Source of the DNA: a bacterium MnTg02
GTDB lineage: Bacteria; Pseudomonadota; Alphaproteobacteria; Rhizobiales; BFAS01
Length of the DNA stretch: 40,995 bases
Assembly (NCBI GenBank): GCA_008974985.1
Contig: BFAS01000036.1
Coordinates: 1 to 40,995, forward strand
Direction: 5' to 3'
Made by a program: the position numbers and the translations under genes. The notes beneath the pieces were generated by a model, which saw only the letters and a program-made list of their open reading frames with translations, was not told the origin of the DNA and ran no database searches. The first letter of the stretch is position 1, and every line of letters starts with the position of its first letter. Below, piece by piece: positions 1-8,461 of this stretch.

Positions 1-273
1 GAAAACGGTGGATGTGTGAACGCCGACTTTTTCGAATACGCGGCCATGCATCAGCGACATGACACCACCGCCGCCATCAGCGCCGGTATGGTCCGTCCGG
101 CTCCATGGATCGCGTTTGAAACGGCCGGGTGAGCGATCGGCAAGCGGCCCATTCACGTCGTCTTCAAGCTCTTCGAAGGCGATACAAATGCGATCACGAA
201 GGTCCTCAAACCAGATCTTGGCACGTTCTTTTTTCGTGTCCAGATCCAATGTTTCGCCGTTTGGTGTCGTCAT
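1..273 (-). CDS. hemF: Aerobic coproporphyrinogen III oxidase, 5' part only
   Basis: This is the first 91 codons of a gene that runs off the left edge of the window. It starts at an ATG on the minus strand (273-271). The translation begins [19 protein letters not shown] and continues through [20 protein letters not shown] and the glycine-rich [18 protein letters not shown], which are characteristic N-terminal landmarks of HemF. HemF carries out the oxygen-dependent oxidative decarboxylation of coproporphyrinogen III to protoporphyrinogen IX in the cytoplasm, so the host makes haem aerobically. The C-terminal part cannot be examined. The family assignment is firm because several conserved blocks occur in order. 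Confidence 0.93.
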   Translation of the reverse strand, partial: MTTPNGETLDLDTKKERAKIWFEDLRDRICIAFEELEDDVNGPLADRSPGRFKRDPWSRTDHTGADGGGGVMSLMHGRVFEKVGVHTSTVF

Positions 274-521
274 GACTAGGATCGTCTTTCCTGAGAACGG
301 TTGTTTTCTTGTGCAACGTTCGCTCCAGCGTCCCGGTTTGCCGGATTACCACGTCCGCCGAATTGCCCGCAATTCAAATTCATTTCAAATGATTCCGTAT
401 CCGCCTTAGCAGGCCCAACGTCGAGAGGCGATGCCACTGAACCGCGAGAGTAAGTTTTTCCTGCGGATCGGCTTGCGGGCGTTTAGAGCTGACCTTATTT
501 GATTTTGCAATGTGACGCCTT

Positions 522-536
522 GAACCAATTTGGTTC
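522..536. promoter_or_regulatory. Palindromic operator-like site
   Basis: GAACCAATTTGGTTC is a perfect inverted repeat with 6-base arms around ATT. It lies in the divergent region between hemF and the ABC exporter gene. Its size and symmetry suit a dimeric transcriptional regulator. No regulator gene lies next to it, so the binding protein is unknown. Confidence 0.3.
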
Positions 537-638
537 TCTGCGCGACAGACCTTGTAGAGTGCGAAGTTCTGTCGAGCGCCATTATTCCGTCCCAGTCCTT
601 TGTCTTAAAGGCGGGCTGAACTCGAACTGGAGAGTGTT

Positions 639-652
639 TATAATGATAATGA
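639..652 (+). promoter_or_regulatory. TATAATGATAATGA: possible -10 or Fur-like hexamer pair
   Basis: The stretch contains a perfect TATAAT followed by GATAAT. It may be a -10 element for the ABC exporter gene starting at 795, or two hexamers of a Fur-type site (the classical site is repeats of GATAAT). No clear -35 element is present. Regulation by iron is a guess based only on this similarity and on the neighbouring haem gene. Confidence 0.25.
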
Positions 653-794
653 CCGCTTTTCGCATTTGAATAGCGGCACACCTTAGCCAGAGATTGCGAG
701 ACCTTAGAGGGTCTCATCGCTCGGATGCGTGTCGCTTTTCGTTGAATTCGCCTATTTGAACGAATTGTCCGCACGAAATGTCTGGAGCGACATT

Positions 795-2636
795 ATGTTT
801 CGCTGGTTTGAAAACTTAATCGATCCCTTTAAAACGAACGACGGCGCACAGCCGCCGCAAAGCTTGCTCGGATTCTATTGGTATTATGTCCGGCAAGTGC
901 GGTTGGTATTTCTGGCCGCGATGGCCACGGGATTTCTCGCCGCTATCGTCGAGGTGTCGCTCTTTGCGTTTCTCGGCCAGATCGTCGATATGGTCAAGGA
1001 CGCGCAGGATACAGCCACATTCTTCGAGGTTCATGGAAATGTGCTGTTGCTGATGGCGCTGGTCGCCTTGGTCGGCCGTCCGATCCTGTTCTTCTTTCAC
1101 AATCTGACCGTTGATCAAGCGATCAATCCCGGCTTTACAAATCTCATCCGCTGGCAAACCCACCGCTATGTGTCGCGGCAGAGCTTGTCTTTTTTCAACA
1201 ATGACTTTGCCGGGCGCATCGCCAGTAAGATTATGCAGACGGGGCCGTCTCTCAGGGAATCTGTCGTGCAGTCGGTCGATGCGCTGTGGTTCGTTTGCAT
1301 TTATACGGTGAGCGCGCTGGCGCTTTTCGTGCAGCTCGACATGCGTCTGGCGTTGCCGCTTTTCATTTGGATTTTCGCATTTTCCGGCGTGCTTGTATTC
1401 TTCGTGCCGCGTATCAAGAACCGCTCCACCAAGGCCTCTGAATCGCGTTCAACGCTCACCGGGCGGATTGTCGACAGTTACACGAATATTCTGACTCTGA
1501 AGCTGTTCGCCAACACCGAGCTTGAGGACAATTATACACGCTCAGCGATGGCTGATTTGGTCGACAAATTCCGCTTACTGGCGCGCATGATTACGGTGAT
1601 GGATTTTGCGGTCTGGACGGTGAACGGTTTTCTCATTGTCGGTACCTCGGGGCTTGCGCTCTGGCTCTGGAGCAAAGGGCTGATCACCGTTGGCGCCATT
1701 GCGCTCGCCGTAGCGCTGGTCATCCGCATCAACAATATGGCTGGCTGGATCATGTGGGTCGTGACCGGCATTTTCGAGAATATCGGCAGGGTGCAGGAAG
1801 GTATGGAAACCATATCGCTGCCTCACGGCGTCGTGGATGCGCCTGCGGCCAAGCAGCTTATTGTCCCGGATGGCGAGATCCGCTACGACGCGATCCGTTT
1901 TCACTATGGCCGGGATGCAGGCGTCATTGACGATCTTTCGCTGACCATCAAGCCAGGTGAGCGGGTGGGGCTCGTCGGCCGTTCAGGCGCGGGAAAGTCG
2001 ACGCTCGTCAATTTGTTGTTCCGCTTCTATGACCTTGAGCGCGGACGGATTTTGATCGATGGTCAAGACATCGCGAACGTCACGCAGGACAGCCTGCGCG
2101 CCGCGATCGGCATGGTGACACAGGACACGTCTCTTCTGCACCGCTCAGTTATGGAGAACATTCTGTATGGCCGTCCCGACGCCAGCGAGGCCGAGGCGAT
2201 TGCCGCCGCGAAGCAGGCCCATGCTCACGAGTTTATCCTCGATCTGGAAGATTTATATGGGCGAAAAGGCTATGACGCGCAGGTGGGCGAGCGCGGGGTC
2301 AAGCTCTCCGGCGGGCAGCGCCAACGCGTGGCCATCGCCCGGGTGCTTCTCAAGGATGCCCCAATCTTGATCCTCGACGAGGCCACGTCAGCCTTGGATT
2401 CGGAAGTCGAGGCGGCAATCCAGGAGCAGTTTTATACGCTCATGGAAGGCAAAACCGTGATCGCCATCGCCCATAGGCTGTCAACGATTTCGGCGATGGA
2501 CCGGCTGATCATTATGGATGAAGGCCGGATTATCGAGGAAGGCAGTCATGACGAGCTGGTGAAGCGGGGCGGCCTTTACGCGCAGCTCTGGGCGCGCCAA
2601 TCCGGAGGTTTTCTGCCTCACGAGACGGCGGCTTAG
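795..2636 (+). CDS. ABC transporter, fused transmembrane and ATP-binding half-transporter (exporter type)
   Basis: The 613-residue protein has an N-terminal exporter-type membrane domain of about six helices (residues about 35-330) and a C-terminal nucleotide-binding domain. Visible motifs are Walker A GRSGAGKST (about residue 395), signature LSGGQRQRVAIAR (about 504), Walker B ILILDEATSALD and the switch histidine in IAHRLST. One polypeptide carries both domains, so it should work as a homodimer or heterodimer in the inner membrane, exporting a lipid, peptide or drug-like substrate that the sequence does not reveal. The ATG at 795 is preferred over an in-frame upstream start because GGAGCG precedes it and the protein then begins MFRWFENLIDPFK, a natural start for this family. 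The gene stands alone, facing a convergent neighbour. Confidence 0.92.
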   Translation: MFRWFENLIDPFKTNDGAQPPQSLLGFYWYYVRQVRLVFLAAMATGFLAAIVEVSLFAFLGQIVDMVKDAQDTATFFEVHGNVLLLMALVALVGRPILFFFHNLTVDQAINPGFTNLIRWQTHRYVSRQSLSFFNNDFAGRIASKIMQTGPSLRESVVQSVDALWFVCIYTVSALALFVQLDMRLALPLFIWIFAFSGVLVFFVPRIKNRSTKASESRSTLTGRIVDSYTNILTLKLFANTELEDNYTRSAMADLVDKFRLLARMITVMDFAVWTVNGFLIVGTSGLALWLWSKGLITVGAIALAVALVIRINNMAGWIMWVVTGIFENIGRVQEGMETISLPHGVVDAPAAKQLIVPDGEIRYDAIRFHYGRDAGVIDDLSLTIKPGERVGLVGRSGAGKSTLVNLLFRFYDLERGRILIDGQDIANVTQDSLRAAIGMVTQDTSLLHRSVMENILYGRPDASEAEAIAAAKQAHAHEFILDLEDLYGRKGYDAQVGERGVKLSGGQRQRVAIARVLLKDAPILILDEATSALDSEVEAAIQEQFYTLMEGKTVIAIAHRLSTISAMDRLIIMDEGRIIEEGSHDELVKRGGLYAQLWARQSGGFLPHETAA

Positions 2637-2705
2637 GGCCAATGCTTCAAAGCGGAGTAGAGGGGGCATGGAATCAAGGCTTAAAGGCTTTGGACACCAT
2701 GCTCC

Positions 2706-3347
2706 TTAAGCCGTTGCGGCCATCCGTTTTCTGCGCCAGCCCGCAAAGCCCATAAGAGAGAGGGCTGAACCGAAGAGCCAGAAGGCAGCGGGGAGGGGGA
2801 CGGCAGCGAGATTTCCATAGAGGGTGATGTGGCTGACGCCTTTTAGATTATCATTGTTTAAATTAGTGAAAGGAGACACAAAAGTGCCAGTTGTCTCGCT
2901 GGCTTCTGTGTCTTCCAAAATCTGATAGGCAACATAGGCATCCGGACTGACATTTTGATTGCCATCTTTGAAGATAAGCGCGATCGTGGAGTATGTATCC
3001 CAGACAACGTTGTCGATTGACCACCTGCCGCCAACAAGTTCTTGCGGGATTTCCGAATTCAAAACAATATTGTCGATCATCAGCGCACCCTCTGAACCAG
3101 GAAAACTCTCGACCTTATTAATTTCAGTCCAGCCGTTGCTTAAACTAAACAAATTGTCATCGTCTAGTTGAGTATCACTGTCATTAGCGCCCGTAGCTCC
3201 AATTTGACAGCCGACATGATTAGTGATCGCGGCGAAGATACTGGCCGAACAGACTGCTGCGACCGCTGGCCCAGACCAGGAAACGGCGAGGAAGACTGCC
3301 GCCATCGCAGCGATCGAACGAAAAAGCGTATAGATTGAACCCGCCAT
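2706..3347 (-). CDS. VPLPA-CTERM sorting-signal secreted protein
   Basis: The 213-residue protein has an N-terminal signal peptide (hydrophobic residues about 10-30, AVAA cleavage region). Its acidic, Asn/Asp/Ser-rich middle section is probably a beta-rich extracellular domain. The C-terminus has the motif VPLPA, then a hydrophobic helix (AFWLFGSALSLMGFAGW), then a basic cluster RRKR. That tripartite tail is the VPLPA variant of the PEP-CTERM sorting signal, which is processed by exosortase-type enzymes in exopolysaccharide-producing bacteria. The body resembles no enzyme I know. No exosortase gene lies in the window, so the processing enzyme must be elsewhere. Gene order is convergent with the ABC exporter. 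Confidence 0.8.
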   Translation of the reverse strand: MAGSIYTLFRSIAAMAAVFLAVSWSGPAVAAVCSASIFAAITNHVGCQIGATGANDSDTQLDDDNLFSLSNGWTEINKVESFPGSEGALMIDNIVLNSEIPQELVGGRWSIDNVVWDTYSTIALIFKDGNQNVSPDAYVAYQILEDTEASETTGTFVSPFTNLNNDNLKGVSHITLYGNLAAVPLPAAFWLFGSALSLMGFAGWRRKRMAATA

Positions 3348-3619
3348 AACGCACCCCGCAAATTGCGCCTTTTATTCTGAATAGCCATACATCCGGCCGG
3401 TAAATAGTCAATAAGACCGATCGGAGCAGAATTCCATTTCGCTCATGTTATGCACAGAACGAAACAGTTTATGTTTTCTTGAGTGTGTTGACGCATGAGC
3501 TGAATGCCGGCGCAATTATCGTATATCTGCCGGGTTTCCAATGACAAATGTGCTGACTTTGCAGATATTGTGAGCCGCTTGATGCTTTTTCCAACCGGCA
3601 CGTGGAAGGTGGACCAACT

Positions 3620-4399
3620 ATGGCCTCTCATTGGCAGCGCGCCTGGATAACCGGCGCAAGTATGGGGATCGGCCGTGAGATGGCTTTGCTGTTGGCCGAA
3701 AAAAAAGTTCACGTCGCTCTTTCGGCGCGGTCGAAAGATAAGCTCAACGCAATGGCGCAAAACTCCGACCGGCTTTCCGCATTTCCGCTCGATGTCACGG
3801 ATCGGGCCGCGGTCGGCGCGACTGTTGGTCAAATCGAGCAGGATGTCGGACCGCTTGATCTTGCCATTTTGAATGCCGGGATTTTGGAGTTTGTTGAATT
3901 AGACAATTTCGATGCCTCGATTTTCGAACAGGCCATGCGCGTCAATTATTTGGGCGTAATTTATGCTCTTGAGGCTTTGCTCCCGCGAATGATTGAACGC
4001 GGTGCCGGGCACATCGTGCTGATTGGGTCCGTGTCGGGATATCGAGGAATGCCGAAGGCGGCCGCCTATGGGCCGACAAAGGCGGCTCTTATTAACTTGG
4101 CAGAATCCCTGAAATTGGATGCCGAACCTTATGGCATAAAAATCAGTATCGTCAATCCGGGTTACGTTGATACGCCGATGACTGAAAAAAACGATTTCGA
4201 GATGCCGTTCATCATCAGCGCGGAGAAAGCCGCGCGCAAGATCATCTCGGGGCTTGAGCGAGACAAATTCGAGATCGCCTTTCCCGTCCGGCTTGTCCGG
4301 CCGATGCGCATGCTTCGCCGTCTGCCCGACGGGTTGTTCTTTTGGATTGTCCGTAGGTTCATTGCCAAAATGTGGGAAGCGCCGCCGGAGCAAAAATAA
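3620..4399 (+). CDS. Short-chain dehydrogenase/reductase (SDR family)
   Basis: A classical SDR of 259 residues. The cofactor motif TGASMGIG is at residues 11-18, the NAG motif at 85-87, catalytic Ser in the SVSG segment (about 137-139), and the catalytic Tyr150 and Lys154 in YGPTK. It should reduce or oxidise a carbonyl or alcohol using NAD(P)H; the substrate cannot be told. The C-terminal 45 residues are basic and aromatic (RLVRPMRMLRRLPDGLFFWIVRRF), hinting at membrane association. The ATG at 3620 is preferred over the in-frame GTG at 3602 because GGAAGGTGGA precedes it and the N-terminus then fits the fold. The gene lies 94 bases upstream of matA in the same direction and may be co-transcribed with it. 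Confidence 0.85.
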   Translation: MASHWQRAWITGASMGIGREMALLLAEKKVHVALSARSKDKLNAMAQNSDRLSAFPLDVTDRAAVGATVGQIEQDVGPLDLAILNAGILEFVELDNFDASIFEQAMRVNYLGVIYALEALLPRMIERGAGHIVLIGSVSGYRGMPKAAAYGPTKAALINLAESLKLDAEPYGIKISIVNPGYVDTPMTEKNDFEMPFIISAEKAARKIISGLERDKFEIAFPVRLVRPMRMLRRLPDGLFFWIVRRFIAKMWEAPPEQK

Positions 4400-4493
4400 G
4401 AAGCGCCGTTAGGACGCATTTATTGCGGCGTCACAATTTAGTATGTCTTGAGGCGATATCGCCAAGCCAGCGGAAATTGCGGAGATCAGAGCG

Positions 4494-5864
4494 TTGAACG
4501 TATCCTTCTTTCAAGAATTGCTCACGACTATCGCCGATCGGGGACGGTCCTTGATCGATCTGTCGATTGGACCGTTAAGCGGCAGCGGCGATGACACGAT
4601 TGAGGATCTCTCGCGGGCGCTCATTACGAGCCTCGGTGAAGCCTCGGGCGTTGCTTTGGCAGCCAAGGTTCTCGAGAGCTACAAGCAGTTGGACGAACGG
4701 GGGAAACGGAATTTCTTTCACGTCCTCGCAACGGAGTTTATCCCGCGGCAAGAAGATGTTGCCGCAGCGGCGGGCATCTATTTGGATGATCCAACGCCGC
4801 AGCATATGGAAGCTTTGTCCGAGGCTGTCGCCTCGCCCCGCCAGGAGTTCTTCAGACGTCTCAATCTCGCGCCGGGCGCAACAGCGGAGATTGTTTGCCT
4901 CAGGACCGATCTGCAGCAGCTTATAAAGGACGATCCTGAGTTAAGACTTGTCGACAAGGATCTGGTTCATCTTCTGGCCTCTTGGTTCAATCGGGGCTTT
5001 CTCGTTTTGCAGCGCATCGATTGGTCGACGCCTGCTTCAATCCTTGAGAAGATTATTGCCTATGAGGCCGTTCATGAGATCCAGGGCTGGGAGGATTTGC
5101 GCCGCCGGCTCGATCCGGCCGACCGGCGGTGTTATGCGTTCTTTCATCCCTCGCTGGTCGATGAACCGTTGATTTTCGTCGAGGTTGCACTAACGCACGA
5201 TATTCCAAACTCCATCCAAACTTTGCTCGAGCAGGAACGGAAGACGGATATTGATGGCAAACCTCCGACGACGGCTGTTTTTTACTCGATTTCTAACTGC
5301 CAAGAGGGTCTTGCCGGTATTTCCTTCGGCAACTTTTTGATCAAGCAGCTTGTTGGCGATCTCTCCAAGGAGATACCGACGTTAAAGTCCTTCGTGACGC
5401 TTTCGCCGATTCCTGGCTTTTCGCGCTGGCTGTCAGGTCTACAGGCCGACGAGGGTTCCGAATTATTGAGCCATGATGACCGGGATTTTATAAAGACGCT
5501 CAAAAAGGGTGACTGGCTGGAAGATTCAGATCTAAATACCGTTGCTAAAGGGTTTTTATTGCCGCTTGTTGCCCATTATTTTTTGTTCGCCCAAGATTTG
5601 AACGGGCGGCCTTGGGATCCCGTGGCACGTTTTCATTTAGGCAATGGAGCGCGGTTGGAGCGGATCAATTGGCTCGGAGACATTTCCGCCAAAGGTCTTG
5701 GCGAATCATACAGTTTGATGGTGAATTATCTTTACGATATCAACGACATTGAGAGAAACCACGAAGCTTATATCAATGAGCGCACCGTGATCGCGGCAAA
5801 AGCCGTCCATTCACTCCTAGGCGCGTTGAGCAAACCCAAAGCGCTGGCAACGATCAATGAATGA
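4494..5864 (+). CDS. matA: Malonyl-CoA decarboxylase
   Basis: The 456-residue protein matches the full length of malonyl-CoA decarboxylases and converts malonyl-CoA to acetyl-CoA and CO2. It has an N-terminal helical part (to about residue 185) followed by a GNAT-like catalytic part. Recognisable blocks are HPSLVDEPLIFVEVAL, the CQEGL block (about residue 270), LSPIPGF (about 304) and FHLGNGA (about 381). In the human enzyme the serine of the SPIPGF block and the histidine of the FHLxNGA block are reported as catalytic, and both are present here. The start is a TTG preceded by GGAGA; no ATG lies near the conserved N-terminus. The stop overlaps the start of the malonyl-CoA synthetase gene by 8 bases, showing translational coupling. 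Confidence 0.92.
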   Translation: MNVSFFQELLTTIADRGRSLIDLSIGPLSGSGDDTIEDLSRALITSLGEASGVALAAKVLESYKQLDERGKRNFFHVLATEFIPRQEDVAAAAGIYLDDPTPQHMEALSEAVASPRQEFFRRLNLAPGATAEIVCLRTDLQQLIKDDPELRLVDKDLVHLLASWFNRGFLVLQRIDWSTPASILEKIIAYEAVHEIQGWEDLRRRLDPADRRCYAFFHPSLVDEPLIFVEVALTHDIPNSIQTLLEQERKTDIDGKPPTTAVFYSISNCQEGLAGISFGNFLIKQLVGDLSKEIPTLKSFVTLSPIPGFSRWLSGLQADEGSELLSHDDRDFIKTLKKGDWLEDSDLNTVAKGFLLPLVAHYFLFAQDLNGRPWDPVARFHLGNGARLERINWLGDISAKGLGESYSLMVNYLYDINDIERNHEAYINERTVIAAKAVHSLLGALSKPKALATINE

Positions 5865-7377
5865 GAATGTTTACGCGAAGCTGACCCAAGACATTGGTGA
5901 CGGCAACCGTCCGTTTCTATTGTGCGAGGGCGGCCGTGAAATCGCCTACCGGGCATTTGATGAGGAAACAGCGCGATTTGCAAATGCGCTCATCGCGCTT
6001 GGCGTCACGCCAGGTGACCGTGTTGCTGCCCAAGTGCAGAAGAGCCCCGAGGCGCTTATGCTCTATTTCGCGACGCTGCGGGTAGGAGCTGCCTTTTTGC
6101 CGCTGAATACAGCCTATACGGCACGTGAGCTGCGATATTTCTTGGGCGATGCCGAACCGGTCCTGATGGTTTGCAATCCAGCCGATCGTGAGGGCATCAA
6201 CAGTTTGGCCCAAGAGACGGGAGTTAAACAGGTCGAAACCCTTGGGCCTGATGGCGACGGCAGTCTTATGGAACGCGTTTCCTCTCAATCGCCAGAATTT
6301 GAAACGGTTGCCCGTGAAGGGGATGATCTCGCGGCTATTCTCTACACATCCGGAACGACTGGCCGATCAAAAGGAGCGATGCTCACCCACCGCAATCTGA
6401 CGTCGAATGCCGAGGCGTTGAAAGAGTTCTGGCGCTTTACATCCGACGATAGGCTGCTTCATGCGCTTCCGATTTTTCATACTCATGGATTGTTCACGGC
6501 AACCAATACGCTCATGCTTGCAGGCGGATCGATGGTCTTTCTGCCGCGGTTCGATGCCGAACGCGTAATCGAATTGCTTGGCCAGGCGACATCAATGATG
6601 GCTGTCCCAACCTTTTATAGCCGCCTTCTGCAGCAGCCGGATTTCACCCGCGAACGCGTCAGCCATATGCGCGTGTTTATTTCGGGTTCCGCGCCGCTGT
6701 CATCCGAGATCTATGCGGAATTTAAGGAGCGGACGGGTTACGCCATTCTTGAGCGGTATGGCATGACGGAAACGGGCATGAATACGTCTAATCCTTATGA
6801 TGGAGATCGCCGGTCTGGAACGGTCGGATTGCCGTTGCCAGGTGTTGAGATCCGTATCGCGGACCCCGAGACCGGTGAGCCGCTTCCTCAAGGCAATGTG
6901 GGGATGATCGAAATTCGTGGGCCCAATGTCTTTAAGGGCTATTGGCGGATGCCCGAAAAGACCAAGGAAGAGATGCGCGCCGATGGCTTTTTTGTTTCAG
7001 GCGATCTCGGTCTGCTCGACGATAGGGGCTATGTGCATATCGTTGGCCGGGAGAAGGATCTCATTATTACCGGAGGGTTCAATGTCTATCCCGCCGAGGT
7101 GGAGGCGGCGATCGACGCGCTCCCCGGTGTCGTGGAATCGGCCGTGATCGGTGTTGCGCACCCGGATTTCGGCGAAGGCGTCACGGCGGTTGTCGCCGCT
7201 CTATCCGCTGAAGACGTCGATGAGGACGATATTCTTTTCGCGCTCGGCAGTGAGCTTGCCGGTTTTAAGCAACCTAAGCGGGTCTTTGTGGTCGATGCGC
7301 TTCCGAGAAACAGCATGGGCAAGATCCAAAAAAATGAGCTGAGAGAACGCTTTAAGGATGCTTATAGCGGGGGGTGA
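5857..7377 (+). CDS. matB: Malonyl-CoA synthetase (ANL superfamily)
   Basis: A 506-residue AMP-forming acyl-CoA synthetase with all core motifs intact: P-loop TSGTTGRSKG (164-173), ERYGMTETGMN, the hinge region SGDLGLLDDRGYVHIVGREKD, and the C-terminal catalytic lysine in NSMGKIQKNE (about residue 489). It activates malonate with ATP and CoA, and MatA then decarboxylates the product to acetyl-CoA. The specificity is inferred mainly from its 8-base overlap with matA, an arrangement known from the mat operon of Rhizobium. Unlike that operon, no dicarboxylate carrier or GntR-type MatR gene is adjacent here. Confidence 0.92.
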   Translation: MNENVYAKLTQDIGDGNRPFLLCEGGREIAYRAFDEETARFANALIALGVTPGDRVAAQVQKSPEALMLYFATLRVGAAFLPLNTAYTARELRYFLGDAEPVLMVCNPADREGINSLAQETGVKQVETLGPDGDGSLMERVSSQSPEFETVAREGDDLAAILYTSGTTGRSKGAMLTHRNLTSNAEALKEFWRFTSDDRLLHALPIFHTHGLFTATNTLMLAGGSMVFLPRFDAERVIELLGQATSMMAVPTFYSRLLQQPDFTRERVSHMRVFISGSAPLSSEIYAEFKERTGYAILERYGMTETGMNTSNPYDGDRRSGTVGLPLPGVEIRIADPETGEPLPQGNVGMIEIRGPNVFKGYWRMPEKTKEEMRADGFFVSGDLGLLDDRGYVHIVGREKDLIITGGFNVYPAEVEAAIDALPGVVESAVIGVAHPDFGEGVTAVVAALSAEDVDEDDILFALGSELAGFKQPKRVFVVDALPRNSMGKIQKNELRERFKDAYSGG

Positions 7378-7555
7378 AAACGCGTTAGGCAACCCCAGAA
7401 CAAGTCGGTTAGATAAATAAATTTTTGATACGGCCTCGCAAATAGAAAATACTTCTAATATATTCGGCTTACATTGCGACCTATTGAAATATTATACTAA
7501 TTTGATATTATAATGCCTACAGCGAAAAACACTTATTCAGCGATCCTCAACGGTC

Positions 7556-8302
7556 ATGACTACCGATCAAACCAACAACGGCAAGCGTGCGCCACGTGAT
7601 GAGTGCCTGCAAAATTTGAGGCTGCATTTTGGGCATCTGAATGGGCGAGCTGTTCTCGAGCCATTGCTCAGGGATGTTTTCAAAGGCCGTGTTGCGGCTT
7701 GGTCCTCGTTTGGCGCTGAGTCTGCTGTTTTGCTGCATATGATTTCAAACGTAGATCCTGGAACGCCCATATTGTTCGTCGACACGGGCAAGCTTTTTCC
7801 TGAGACATTGGCCTATAGGGACCGGCTGATCGCCAATCTCGGCCTGACCGGCGTTAGGACACTATCGCAGGAAAAGGCAGAGCAGGAGCGGTTGGATCGG
7901 GATGGAATGCTTTGGCAGACGGATCCCGATACGTGCTGTGCGATACGCAAGGTTGCACCATTGGCGGGCAACCTCACGCCGTTCGCGGCGCTCATCACAG
8001 GACGTAAGCGCTATCAAGCTGCCACACGGTCATCCCTGCAGGTGATCGAGCAGGTCGATGGGTGCATTAAAATAAATCCACTCGCAGGCTGGTCCGAGGA
8101 TCGTGTCCGCACCTATATGTCCGAACATGATTTGCCGGATCATCCGCTTGTTTGGTCCGGTTATCTTTCAATCGGATGTGCACCATGCACGATGTCCGTT
8201 AAGTCTGGCGAGCATGCACGCACTGGGCGATGGCGCGGCCGCGAAAAGACCGAATGCGGTATTCATTTTGCCGGCGGGCGTTCCGTCGGGCAAAATGCGT
8301 GA
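7556..8302 (+). CDS. cysH: Phosphoadenylyl/adenylyl-sulfate reductase, iron-sulfur type
   Basis: A 248-residue member of the PAPS-reductase family. SSFGAESAVLL (50-60) is the modified PP-loop nucleotide site and FVDTGKLFPET follows. Cys127-Cys128 and the pair Cys208/Cys211 supply the four ligands of a [4Fe-4S] cluster, and Cys234 in the KTECGIH tail is the catalytic cysteine. The cluster cysteines mark the APS-type assimilatory reductase rather than the cluster-free enterobacterial PAPS form, so sulfite is probably made directly from adenylyl sulfate. No cysI, cysD or cysN gene lies nearby. The preceding 178 bases are AT-rich and probably carry its promoter. The ATG at 7556 has a weak ribosome-binding site, so the start is less certain than the rest. 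Confidence 0.9.
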   Translation: MTTDQTNNGKRAPRDECLQNLRLHFGHLNGRAVLEPLLRDVFKGRVAAWSSFGAESAVLLHMISNVDPGTPILFVDTGKLFPETLAYRDRLIANLGLTGVRTLSQEKAEQERLDRDGMLWQTDPDTCCAIRKVAPLAGNLTPFAALITGRKRYQAATRSSLQVIEQVDGCIKINPLAGWSEDRVRTYMSEHDLPDHPLVWSGYLSIGCAPCTMSVKSGEHARTGRWRGREKTECGIHFAGGRSVGQNA

Positions 8303-8461
8303 CGTTTTATACTCTCTGATATTGATACTGTTTGGTAATCGGTTGCGTGTCGCCGCTGGCCATGCAGAATCGGCGCCGTCGTTTCAAACCCGGCAACAGT
8401 TGCGCCCAATAATGCGCGGTTAAGGCCATAGGGTGAAGATTGCAGAGTATGAGGTGCGGAT

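Larger units (their letters stand above)
274..794. other. Divergent intergenic region with several small palindromes
   Basis: About 520 bases separate hemF (leftward) from the ABC exporter (rightward), and no convincing gene lies here. The sequence contains a 15-nt palindrome at 522-536, an inverted repeat CGACAGA/TCTGTCG at 543-548 and 568-574, a hairpin GAGACC/GGTCTC at 698-715, and an AT-rich stretch reading TATAATGATAATGA at 639-652. These could belong to divergent promoters and operators. The open frames covering this stretch show no recognisable protein features. Confidence 0.5.

Noticed and set aside
406-774. 122-codon Arg-rich open frame on the minus strand between hemF and the exporter
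   Set aside because: Translation is basic and low-complexity without motifs, ribosome-binding site or homologue I recognise; I treat the region as non-coding.
2678-2712. Inverted repeat GGCTTAA/TTAAGCC as a terminator between convergent genes
   Set aside because: Arms are only 7 bases with a 21-base loop and no T-run; too weak to call.
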